Origin: Autumnicola lenta
GTDB lineage: Bacteria; Bacteroidota; Bacteroidia; Flavobacteriales; Flavobacteriaceae
Direction of reading: 5' to 3'
Assembly: GCF_031846515.1 (NCBI RefSeq)
Contig: NZ_JAVRHO010000013.1
Span: forward strand, 62,001-126,000
DNA: 64,000 bases
Every line of letters begins with the position of its first letter. The stretch's first letter is position 1. Shown here one piece after another: positions 27,244 to 35,905 of this stretch. The notes below the pieces were generated by a model. The model searched no databases. It was not told the origin of the DNA and saw only the letters and a program-made list of their open reading frames with translations. A program made the translations under genes and the position numbers.

Positions 27244-30200
27244 ATGTTTTTATTCTCAAATACAATGTTCTGCAGAATCAAAAAACTCGTAGGGATTATG
27301 ATTTTTTGTTGCTTTTATATCTCCTGTTCTCATCAGGAAGAAAGCAATACTAAACAATTCCAACAGCTTGATAAGGATAAAACAGGCATTTTTTTTCAGA
27401 ATACTATTACAGAGAACGACAGCCTCAACTTCTTCACGTATTCTTACATATACCTTGGAGGCGGACTCGCAGCAGGGGATATAAATAACGATGGCCTTAC
27501 AGATCTCTACTTTACCGGGAACATGGTACCCAACAAACTTTATCTCAACAAAGGCAATCTTCAATTTGAGGACATTACAAAAGGTGCCGGCGTAACAGGA
27601 GACGAAAGATGGTTTACAGGGGTCACTATGGCCGATGTTAACAGTGACGGTTTCCTTGACATCTATTGCTCTATTGGTGGCCAGGATGAACCGAAAAAAA
27701 ATATTTTATACATTAATAATACCGACGGCACTTTTACCGATAAAGCAGCTGAATACGGAATTGATGATGAAGGTAATAGTATACAGGCTACTTTTTTTGA
27801 TTATGATATGGATGGTGATCTGGACCTCTATGTAGCCAATTATCCTCCTACCCGCTTTAGTGCCAACAATGAATATTATAAGTTTAAAACTGAAAATATA
27901 AAAGACATTGAAACAGATCATCTGTACCGCAACGATGGTGGCCATTTCACTAACGTTACAGACCAATCAGGATTAAGGTCCTTCGGCCTTACTTTAAGTG
28001 CAACCGTTGGCGACTTAAATGAAGACGGCTGGCCAGATCTTTATGTATCAAACGATTTTAGCATTCCAGATTATCTTTACCTGAACAATCAGGACGGTAC
28101 CTTTACAGAAGTTGTAAAGGATGCCACACGCCAAACTTCCTTCTATGGGATGGGAGCAGATATTGGTGACTATAATAATGACGGGCTTCTCGATATTCTA
28201 CAGGTAGACATGGCACCCAAGAACAACCGCAGGGCAAAATCCAACATGTCCAGTATGAATCCTGCTATATTTTGGAGTACCGTAAATAACGGTTTTCACT
28301 ATCAGTACATGCAAAATACGTTACAAACCCATTCGGGTGTGATAAAAGACAAAATACCACAGTATAGTAACACATCCCGTCTCGCAGGTTTATCCTCTAC
28401 AGACTGGAGCTGGGGACCACTTTTTGCAGATTTTGATAACGACGGACTTAAAGATGTATTTGTTTCCAACGGAACACGAAGGGAAATCAACAACCGGGAT
28501 TTCTTCAATAAATTGGCAAAAGATCCTAATAAAAGAGATAGTCTTCTTCAAAAAAATCTTGCAATTCCTTCTGAAAAAATAGATAATTTCATTTTTCGAA
28601 ACAAAGGTGATCTCACTTTTGAAAGAACAAATGAGGAGTGGGGAATATCCCATAAAGGCTTTTCTAACGGTGCTGTTTATGTAGATCTGGATAATGATGG
28701 AGATCTGGAAATTGTTACTAACAATATCGACGACTACGCGTCTGTTTTCAAGAATAACAATGCTCAAGAAAATAATTTCCTTGATTTTCAATTAAAAGGT
28801 TCCGACAAAAACCTCAACGGTTTAGGAGCTCGTATTTATGTTACCACTTCTGGAAATACTCAAATGCAGGAACTCACCCTCACCCGTGGTTTCCAGTCTT
28901 CTGTAGCTCCACAACTTCATTTTGGTATTGGAAAAGAGCAGGTTGCCAAGGTGGTGAAAATAATTTGGCCAGATAAAAAAACAGAAGTTCTGGAAGATGT
29001 GCCGGCAAATGAACTTCTGGTATTAGATTATAAAAATTCTTCAGTTTCTGAAATGGAACAGCCAGAGAGCAATTCAGCTTTATTTACAACTGTTGATGCA
29101 GATTCTTTGGGACTGAAGCATAGACATGAAGAAAACTATTACAACGATTTTGAAGACGAAATTCTCCTACCACACAAAACTTCTATGTTTGGGCCGGCAT
29201 TGGCAGTTGGTGACCTAAACGGGGACGGCCTTGATGATTTGTACGTAGGCGGGGCTTCAGGACATGCAGCAGGAATATATTTTCAGCAAAAAACAGGTTT
29301 TGAAAAACAAAATTTTGAAGATCTTGAAAATGACAAGCAATATGAAGACTTAGGGGCCCTTATATTTGATGCAGATAATGACGGCGATTATGATCTATAT
29401 GTTGTAAGCGGCGGAAATGAGTTTAAAAAGGATTCTCAATGGCTTCAGGACAGGCTTTATATAAATGAAAATGGAAACTTTAAAAAATCTGCAACAGCAT
29501 TACCAAAAATGCTAACAAGCGGATCCCGGGTTTATGCCGAAGATTTTGATAAGGACGGGGACCTCGACCTTTTTGTTGGCGGCAGACTTGTACCGGGAAA
29601 TTACCCCTCTCCGGCCGACAGTTACCTGCTGGAAAATAAGTCCCAAAACGGCACTCCAAAATTTGCAAATGTCACTCCCCAGGCTGCTCCCGGACTGGAA
29701 AAACTGGGATTGGTCACCAGTGCAAGCTGGACAGATTACGACAGCGACGGCTGGACAGACCTTATTGTCACCGGCGAATGGATGCCTATAAGTGTTTTTA
29801 AAAATCAGGAAGGAAAACTTATTGACGTCACGCAACAAATGGGATTGGCAGATACTACAGGATGGTGGTTCAGTCTTAAAGAAGGTGATTTTGATCAGGA
29901 CGGGGATTTAGATTTTATTGCGGGCAACCTTGGCTTAAATTACAAATATCAGGCGACGGAAAAGGAAACTTTTGACATCTACTTCCATGATTTTGATAGT
30001 AACAATGAGAAGGATATTGTTTTGAGTTATTTTAATGATGGTGAAAAATTCCCGGTAAGGGGAAGAGAATGCTCATCACAGCAAATGCCGGGAATAAAAC
30101 AAAAATTTCAGAATTACCAGTCATTTTCAGAAGCCACTCTCGAAGATATTTATACAGAAAAGTACCTGGATGATGCACTCCATTACCAGGTAAAATCTTT

Positions 30201-30603
30201 TGCAAGCCTTTATATTGAAAATGTAGACGGAGAATTCAGATTAAAAGAATTACCAGTAGAAGCACAATTGTCGAGTATTAATCAAACACTTATAGAAGAT
30301 TTTGATAATGATGGCCATCTTGACGCACTAATTGCCGGAAATCTATACAGTTCAGAAATTGAAACTCCACGTGCAGATGCCGGAATTGGATTATTCCTAA
30401 AAGGAAACGGAAAGGGCGAATTTGAAGCTGTTCCCGCAAGAGAAAGTGGCTTTTTTGTCCCCGGCGACGTAAAAGATATGGCTCGCCTAAATACCCCCGA
30501 GGGAAGTTATGTAATATCTGCCAAAAACGATGACTTTATCCAACTGGTTAAAATAAACGAAGATACTTCAGTAAATTCAGCCTTAACAGCAAGTAATAAT
30601 TAA
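27244..30603 (+). CDS. VCBS/FG-GAP repeat lipoprotein with ASPIC/UnbV domain
   Basis: About 1119 residues. Lipoprotein signal ending FYISC; the ATG at 27265 (MFCRIKKLVG) gives a tighter signal peptide than the one at 27244. The body is built from FG-GAP/VCBS blades with calcium-type loops such as DINNDGLTDLYFTG, DVNSDGFLDIYCS and DLNEDGWPDLYVSN (about 80-460). An ASPIC/UnbV segment follows (about 520-600, NGLGARIYVTTSGNTQMQEL to VKIIWPDKK), then a second propeller (DLNGDGLDDLYVGG onwards). Such proteins are common partners of SusCD pairs in Bacteroidota; a surface glycan- or protein-binding role is likely but unproven. The next gene begins 13 bases downstream. Confidence 0.88.
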   Translation: MFLFSNTMFCRIKKLVGIMIFCCFYISCSHQEESNTKQFQQLDKDKTGIFFQNTITENDSLNFFTYSYIYLGGGLAAGDINNDGLTDLYFTGNMVPNKLYLNKGNLQFEDITKGAGVTGDERWFTGVTMADVNSDGFLDIYCSIGGQDEPKKNILYINNTDGTFTDKAAEYGIDDEGNSIQATFFDYDMDGDLDLYVANYPPTRFSANNEYYKFKTENIKDIETDHLYRNDGGHFTNVTDQSGLRSFGLTLSATVGDLNEDGWPDLYVSNDFSIPDYLYLNNQDGTFTEVVKDATRQTSFYGMGADIGDYNNDGLLDILQVDMAPKNNRRAKSNMSSMNPAIFWSTVNNGFHYQYMQNTLQTHSGVIKDKIPQYSNTSRLAGLSSTDWSWGPLFADFDNDGLKDVFVSNGTRREINNRDFFNKLAKDPNKRDSLLQKNLAIPSEKIDNFIFRNKGDLTFERTNEEWGISHKGFSNGAVYVDLDNDGDLEIVTNNIDDYASVFKNNNAQENNFLDFQLKGSDKNLNGLGARIYVTTSGNTQMQELTLTRGFQSSVAPQLHFGIGKEQVAKVVKIIWPDKKTEVLEDVPANELLVLDYKNSSVSEMEQPESNSALFTTVDADSLGLKHRHEENYYNDFEDEILLPHKTSMFGPALAVGDLNGDGLDDLYVGGASGHAAGIYFQQKTGFEKQNFEDLENDKQYEDLGALIFDADNDGDYDLYVVSGGNEFKKDSQWLQDRLYINENGNFKKSATALPKMLTSGSRVYAEDFDKDGDLDLFVGGRLVPGNYPSPADSYLLENKSQNGTPKFANVTPQAAPGLEKLGLVTSASWTDYDSDGWTDLIVTGEWMPISVFKNQEGKLIDVTQQMGLADTTGWWFSLKEGDFDQDGDLDFIAGNLGLNYKYQATEKETFDIYFHDFDSNNEKDIVLSYFNDGEKFPVRGRECSSQQMPGIKQKFQNYQSFSEATLEDIYTEKYLDDALHYQVKSFASLYIENVDGEFRLKELPVEAQLSSINQTLIEDFDNDGHLDALIAGNLYSSEIETPRADAGIGLFLKGNGKGEFEAVPARESGFFVPGDVKDMARLNTPEGSYVISAKNDDFIQLVKINEDTSVNSALTASNN

Positions 30604-30615
30604 AATCAGGACCCA

Positions 30616-32352
30616 ATGAAGAACAAGAGAATAAGCCCCGCTTCAGAAAACAGGTATGATGCAATAGTCATTGGTACCGGAATTACAGGAGGATGGGCAT
30701 CTAAAGAATTATCTGAAGGAGGGCTGAGTACCCTTGTTTTAGAGAGAGGTCGCATGGTAAAACATGTAGAGGATTATCCTACTATGAACGATGATCCCTG
30801 GGATTATAAATATAAAGGAAGGGTTACGCGCGAAGAGTTAAAAAGGCAGTCCAAACAGGCCCGTACAGGGTATACCATTAACGACGCCAGCAAGCATTGG
30901 TTTGTGGATGATATAGATCATCCTTATAACGAGGAAAAGCGGTTCGATTGGATTAGGGGCTACCATGTGGGCGGCAAATCGCTTATGTGGGCCCGTATGT
31001 CTTTTAGATGGAGCGACCTGGATTTTGAAGCAAACAAGAACGACGGCTATGGAGTAGACTGGCCAATAAGATATAAAGACCTGGTACCGTGGTATGAAAA
31101 AGTTGAAAAATATGTTGGTATTAGTGGTAAGGCAGAGGGCCTCCCCCAATTACCCGATAGTATTTTTACTCCGGAATTGCCACTAAATTGTGTTGAACAG
31201 GATTTGAAAGATGGTGTAGCAGCAAATTATGATGACCGTAAAGTAATTAATAGTAGGGCAGCCAACCTTACCGATCCTTCCGGACGAGAAGGGCGTGGCC
31301 CTTGCCAGTATAGAAACAGGTGTATTAGAGGCTGTCCCTATGGAGCATATTTTAGCAGTAACTCTTCTACCCTTCCAGCTGCAGAACGCACTGGAAATAC
31401 TACCTTAAGACCAAATTCTATTGTTTACGAAATTATTTATGATGAACAATTGGAAAAAGCTACGGGAGTAAGGGTAATAGATGCCGAAACCAAAGAGAAA
31501 CTGGAATTTTATGCAGATGTGATCTTTTGTTGTGCCGGCGCTATCCCTTCTGCTTCCATTCTCATGCAATCAAAGTCTGACCGTTTTCCCAACGGCCTGG
31601 GAAATGACAGCGGTGAACTGGGGCATAACTTGATGGATCACCATTTTAAAGTAGGCGCAAGTGCAGTATCAGACAGGCATGAAGAAGATTACTACAAAGG
31701 CCGCAAACCTGCAGGCTTTTTTGTACCGCGATTTAGAAATGTAGATGAAAAAAGTAAAACAGATAAATTCCTTCGCGGATACGGAATGCAGGGTGGTGCC
31801 AGCAGGACAGACTGGACAAGTGCCATTGGTGAAATGAGCTATGGCAAAGACCTTAAAGAAGCGCTGCAAAAACCCGGGGACTGGCAAATAGGTGTGAACT
31901 GTTTTGGGGAATGCCTTCCTTACCATGAAAATAAAATGATGCTGAATTATGACAAACCAGACAAATGGGGCCTTCCAACGGTAACTTTTGGTTGCGAGTA
32001 TAAAGAAAATGAAATGGCGATGCGCAAAGATGCACAGGAACAGGCCATAGCAATGCTAAAAGCGGCCGGTTTTAAAGATGTACAGGGCTACGAGGATCCC
32101 TGTTTCCCCGGAAACGGAATCCACGAAATGGGAACTGCAAGAATGGGACGGGATCCAAAAACATCTGTCTTAAACGGAAATAACCAGGTCCATACCGTTC
32201 CAAATGTGTACGTAACAGATGGTGCGTGCATGGCATCTTCGGCTTCGCAAAATCCTTCGTTAACTTATATGGCAATTACGGCCCGGGCTGCAAATCATGC
32301 TGTGGAACAGTTCAAGGCCGGTAAATTCCGAAGTATGGAAAAAGCCACTTAA
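30616..32352 (+). CDS. GMC-family FAD oxidoreductase
   Basis: 578 residues. The FAD Rossmann motif is close to the N-terminus (AIVIGTGITGGWASKELSEGG), with no classical signal peptide. The GMC C-terminal half includes HEMGTARMGRDP, DGACMASSASQNPSLTYMAI (active-site His and Asn region) and a four-Cys patch (CQYRNRCIRGCPYG) typical of the choline-dehydrogenase/gluconate-2-dehydrogenase-like branch in Bacteroidota. It probably oxidises a sugar or glycoside hydroxyl, often at C3. Its usual small companion subunit (gluconate 2-dehydrogenase subunit 3, Tat-exported) is not encoded here. It sits between the VCBS gene and a Tat-exported TIM barrel. Confidence 0.9.
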   Translation: MKNKRISPASENRYDAIVIGTGITGGWASKELSEGGLSTLVLERGRMVKHVEDYPTMNDDPWDYKYKGRVTREELKRQSKQARTGYTINDASKHWFVDDIDHPYNEEKRFDWIRGYHVGGKSLMWARMSFRWSDLDFEANKNDGYGVDWPIRYKDLVPWYEKVEKYVGISGKAEGLPQLPDSIFTPELPLNCVEQDLKDGVAANYDDRKVINSRAANLTDPSGREGRGPCQYRNRCIRGCPYGAYFSSNSSTLPAAERTGNTTLRPNSIVYEIIYDEQLEKATGVRVIDAETKEKLEFYADVIFCCAGAIPSASILMQSKSDRFPNGLGNDSGELGHNLMDHHFKVGASAVSDRHEEDYYKGRKPAGFFVPRFRNVDEKSKTDKFLRGYGMQGGASRTDWTSAIGEMSYGKDLKEALQKPGDWQIGVNCFGECLPYHENKMMLNYDKPDKWGLPTVTFGCEYKENEMAMRKDAQEQAIAMLKAAGFKDVQGYEDPCFPGNGIHEMGTARMGRDPKTSVLNGNNQVHTVPNVYVTDGACMASSASQNPSLTYMAITARAANHAVEQFKAGKFRSMEKAT

Positions 32353-32436
32353 AAATTTCAGCTCTATTTAAAAACAGTTTCAGCTATTTAGAGTAAATTC
32401 TAAAGTTTTCATTTAATCAATCTTAAAAACTAAACT

Positions 32437-33318
32437 ATGATACATAGAAGAACCTTTCTCAAACAATCAGGACTTGCACTGGCAGCCACCACACTTTTAC
32501 CTAGTACGATATTTGCCAATTCCGGCATGCAACCTTTGGGATTACAGCTTTACTCTTTACGTGAAACTATTGGGAATGACGTGAAAGGAACAATTCAAAA
32601 ATTAGCCGAAATAGGCTTTAAGGAAGCCGAAACCTATGGCTATTCCAAAGATAACGGTTTCTGGGGGCTAAGCGTAGAGAAATTCAAGAACATCCTTGAG
32701 CAAAATGGCATAGAAACCCCGAGTGGACACTACGGAATAGATCCCTTTCTGGAAAAAGACGGCACAAAAGACGAGTTAAATTACATCCTGGAAGTAGCCA
32801 ATAAACTGGACCAGGAATATGTTATTGCACCATATATTGCCGATAACCTGCGGAACTCTGTAGATCACTATAAAAGGATTGCCGATAAACTGAACACTGC
32901 CGGGGAAATGTGTAAGAAAGAAGGCTTAAAATTCGCTTATCACAATCATGCTTTCGAATTTGACGATTATAATGGACAAAACGGTTATAAAATCTTTTTG
33001 GAGAATACAGATAAAGACCTGGTTTATTTTGAAATGGATATTTACTGGGTCGTAAGAGCAGGAATAGAACCGGCGGCATTGTTTAAAAAGTATCCTGGAA
33101 GGTTCCCATTGTGGCATGTAAAGGATATGGATAAGCAGCAGCCGGAGCTAAATACCGAAATTGGAAGCGGCACTGTAGATTATAAGGAAATCTTTAAATA
33201 TACTGAAGAGGCAGGCGCAAAACACCTTATCATCGAACAGGAAAATTTTGAAATGGAGCCCTACCAGAGCCTGGAACAAAGTTTTGATTATCTTCAGAAC
33301 AAACTGGTGACTAAATAA
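32437..33318 (+). CDS. Tat-exported sugar isomerase/epimerase-type TIM barrel
   Basis: 293 residues. The N-terminus has a Tat-like signal (HRRTFLKQSGLALAATTLLPSTIFA). The rest is an AP-endonuclease-2/xylose-isomerase-like TIM barrel: LGLQLYSLRETIG, FAYHNHAFEF, VYFEMDIYWVVRAG, PLWHVKDMD and LIIEQENFE supply the Glu/His/Asp residues of a divalent-metal site. Exported members often accompany GMC oxidoreductases; some act on 3-keto sugars or glycosides (isomerisation, epimerisation or elimination-type cleavage). The role here is inferred from that pairing. It is the last gene before a strong terminator. Confidence 0.85.
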   Translation: MIHRRTFLKQSGLALAATTLLPSTIFANSGMQPLGLQLYSLRETIGNDVKGTIQKLAEIGFKEAETYGYSKDNGFWGLSVEKFKNILEQNGIETPSGHYGIDPFLEKDGTKDELNYILEVANKLDQEYVIAPYIADNLRNSVDHYKRIADKLNTAGEMCKKEGLKFAYHNHAFEFDDYNGQNGYKIFLENTDKDLVYFEMDIYWVVRAGIEPAALFKKYPGRFPLWHVKDMDKQQPELNTEIGSGTVDYKEIFKYTEEAGAKHLIIEQENFEMEPYQSLEQSFDYLQNKLVTK

Positions 33319-33351
33319 AGGCAAGTGCAGTTTAAAAGATAAATCCAACAG

Positions 33352-33387
33352 CTTCAATGCCCGGGAAGACCGGGCATTGAGGTTTTC
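33352..33387 (+). terminator. Rho-independent terminator closing locus 1
   Basis: TCAATGCCCGG (33354-33364) pairs perfectly with CCGGGCATTGA (33370-33380) around a five-base loop, followed by GGTTTTC. Eleven base pairs, 35 bases after the TIM-barrel stop codon. Confidence 0.85.
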
Positions 33388-33448
33388 ACCAATCAACTAG
33401 CCTCCAGATAACCAAACAAAATATACTGGAAATAAACTTCAGCTAAGA

Positions 33449-35050
33449 ATGGATAATAAAAACCTCAACAAGAAGCAATTCCTCATCAGGAATACGATAA
33501 TTGCCATTTTTGGCCTTGCACTTTTTTTGACACTTGCATTTTCCTCCCGTAACTTTAATGAAAAAGACATGTCTAAAGAGAGCCTTATTCCCATTCCCAT
33601 ACAGATAGAGAACTATGAAGGAAATTTTACAATTACTCCTGAAACTGTTATTCTTATTTCTGAAGATGAAGAAGAAATGAGGTCTGTTGCCAGCTATTTA
33701 TCTGAATTTTTAAGCCCTGCAACGGGTTTTGAGCTTCCGGTAAAGCAAAATTCTGAAGAAAATAAAAACTCCGGAAATATTCTCTTAAGCCTCAGTGAAA
33801 ATTCTCAATTTCAGAAACCCGAAGCTTATACTTTGGAAGTTACAGTCGAAAATGTGCATTTACAGGCCTCTACTCCCGAAGGTTTGTTCCGCGGAATCCA
33901 GACCCTGCGACAGCTCCTTCCGCCGGAAATTGAAAGTGACAAGGTTCAGAATATCGAATGGAATGTGTCTTCAGGAAAAATTGAAGATCATCCGCAATAT
34001 TCCTACCGGGGTGCCATGCTGGATGTTTCCCGGCACTTTTTCAGTGTAAATGAGGTAAAACAATATATCGACTTTCTTGCTGCCTATAAAATGAATAAAC
34101 TGCACCTGCATTTAAGTGATGACCAGGGCTGGCGCATAGAAATCAAAAAATGGCCAAAACTTACCAGCATTGGCGGGTCCAGGGAAGTTGGCGATACCGA
34201 AGGCGGATTTTATACCCAGGAGGATTACAAAGAAATTGTCGCCTATGCACAAAAGCATTATATCACCGTTATCCCTGAAATTGATATGCCGGGGCATACC
34301 AACGCTGCCCTAGCCTCTTATCCGCAACTGAACTGCGATGATAACGCTCCCGAACTTTATACAGGCATTGAAGTTGGTTTTAGCAGCCTTTGCGTAAATA
34401 AGGAAATTACTTATGAGTTTATAGATGATGTTATTAGCGAGATTGCTGCCATAACGCCCGGACCTTACTTCCATATTGGCGGTGACGAATCCCATGCCAC
34501 CAGTAAAGAAGACTATAATTATTTTATAAACCGGGTTCAAAAAATTGTAAAGAAGTACGACAAAGAAATTATTGGCTGGGACGAAATCCAGACTGCAGAC
34601 ATTGAAGAAGGCGTTGTAGCACAATTTTGGCACAGCGAAGAAAACGCCATTGCAGCTAAAAAGAAAAAGGCAAAGATCCTTATGTCCCCTTCCAAACGTG
34701 CCTATATGGATATGCAGTACGATTCACTTTCTCCCCTGGGGCTTCACTGGGCCGCTTATATTGAAGTAGATTCTGCTTATAACTGGAACCCGGCAACTCT
34801 TGTCCCCGAAATTGCAAAAGAAGATATTGTGGGAATTGAAGCCCCGCTTTGGACAGAGACTATTAAAGACATAGAAGACGTGGAATATATGGTTTTTCCA
34901 AGATTACCGGGTTATGCCGAAATTGGCTGGTCCCCCGATAGTCTTAGAGACTGGGGAGAATATAAAGTGCGTTTAGGAGAGCAATATAAAAGATTCAAGA
35001 TTATGAACCTCAACTTCTATGAATCGCCCAGAGTGCCCTGGGAAAAATAA
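33449..35050 (+). CDS. Beta-N-acetylhexosaminidase, GH20
   Basis: 533 residues. An N-terminal hydrophobic segment (NTIIAIFGLALFLTLAFSS) acts as signal or membrane anchor, then a GH20b small domain (about 45-160) and the GH20 TIM barrel beginning at YRGAMLDVSRHFF. The catalytic Asp-Glu pair is in HIGGDESHAT near residues 346-347. Substrate-binding motifs such as KLHLHLSDDQGWRIEIK and EIDMPGHTNAAL are intact. It releases terminal beta-N-acetylglucosamine or -galactosamine in the periplasm, for example from chitooligosaccharides, glycoproteins or peptidoglycan fragments. It lies after the locus 1 terminator and abuts the convergent GH16 gene with no intervening base. Confidence 0.93.
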   Translation: MDNKNLNKKQFLIRNTIIAIFGLALFLTLAFSSRNFNEKDMSKESLIPIPIQIENYEGNFTITPETVILISEDEEEMRSVASYLSEFLSPATGFELPVKQNSEENKNSGNILLSLSENSQFQKPEAYTLEVTVENVHLQASTPEGLFRGIQTLRQLLPPEIESDKVQNIEWNVSSGKIEDHPQYSYRGAMLDVSRHFFSVNEVKQYIDFLAAYKMNKLHLHLSDDQGWRIEIKKWPKLTSIGGSREVGDTEGGFYTQEDYKEIVAYAQKHYITVIPEIDMPGHTNAALASYPQLNCDDNAPELYTGIEVGFSSLCVNKEITYEFIDDVISEIAAITPGPYFHIGGDESHATSKEDYNYFINRVQKIVKKYDKEIIGWDEIQTADIEEGVVAQFWHSEENAIAAKKKKAKILMSPSKRAYMDMQYDSLSPLGLHWAAYIEVDSAYNWNPATLVPEIAKEDIVGIEAPLWTETIKDIEDVEYMVFPRLPGYAEIGWSPDSLRDWGEYKVRLGEQYKRFKIMNLNFYESPRVPWEK

Positions 35051-35824
35051 CTATTCCTCCAGCGCCGTCACCTTGATGTAATCTACATAATATTTCTTCG
35101 GAAAAATAGAATCATCTACTTCGGGGCCACCAAAATTGCCGCCCACAGCCATGTTTATCAGGAAATAGAACGGCTTTCTGAAGGGATAATGTTCTGCATC
35201 ATATTTCTCCGGAATAAAATTGTAAACCGAAGTACCATCCACAAAAAATTCGATATTATCGGCAGTCCAGACCGCCTTAAATATATGGTAACCGTCTTCT
35301 ATGTTGTCGATATTTGTCTTTTTAGAGCTTGCATTTTCCCCGTGGTGGGCGGGATAGTGCAGCGTGGTATAGACTGTATTTGGCTCGCGACCCACATACT
35401 CCATAATATCAATTTCTCCTGAAGCAGGCCAGCTTACTTCATTAATATCATGCCCCAACATCCAGAAAGCAGGCCAAATCCCCTGCCCTTGCGGAACGTT
35501 TACCCTTACTTCTATTTCGCCATACTGAAATTCGACTTTATCTTTAGAAATAATTTTTCCGGAGTAGTATTTCTCCCCTTCTTTAACAGCTTCTATCACC
35601 AGGTTTCCATCTTCAACCGCAACATAATCCCGGTTGTAAATTTGCCGCTCGTTATTTCCCCAACCACAGAGATCGGGGCACCCATCGCCTTCTTCATAGC
35701 TCCAATTGTCCATATTTAGCTCATTCCCATCAAAATTTTCTTCAAAAATCACTTCCTGAGCATTTATAAGAACCGGAATCATTAAAAACAGCAAACCTGT
35801 AATTTTTCTAATCATGTTATTCAT
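35051..35824 (-). CDS. GH16 endo-beta-1,3-glucanase (laminarinase-like), copy 1
   Basis: 257 residues. Signal peptide (LLFLMIPVLINA, cleavage before QEV). Single GH16 domain with the catalytic signature GEIDIMEYVG, giving Glu137 (nucleophile), Asp139 and Glu142 (acid/base). The upstream WPAFWMLG and GWGNNERQIY segments are typical of the laminarinase subfamilies. Probably periplasmic or secreted, since no lipobox follows the signal. It is the most distal gene of the minus-strand beta-glucan locus, 82 bases after the damaged GH3. The alternative start three codons in (35815) would hardly change the signal peptide. Confidence 0.92.
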   Translation of the reverse strand: MNNMIRKITGLLFLMIPVLINAQEVIFEENFDGNELNMDNWSYEEGDGCPDLCGWGNNERQIYNRDYVAVEDGNLVIEAVKEGEKYYSGKIISKDKVEFQYGEIEVRVNVPQGQGIWPAFWMLGHDINEVSWPASGEIDIMEYVGREPNTVYTTLHYPAHHGENASSKKTNIDNIEDGYHIFKAVWTADNIEFFVDGTSVYNFIPEKYDAEHYPFRKPFYFLINMAVGGNFGGPEVDDSIFPKKYYVDYIKVTALEE

Positions 35825-35905
35825 TTCTAATCGATTAATAATTTTAAAACAATGTCTCAGAGCAAAGTCCGAATTAAGACTCCGCTCTCTGAAACAAAAA
35901 GGGAT

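Noticed and set aside
33490..33515. Another copy of the CGATAATTGCCATTTTT motif
   Set aside because: It lies inside the GH20 coding sequence and encodes part of the N-terminal hydrophobic helix (TIIAIFG); chance similarity from codon use is sufficient.
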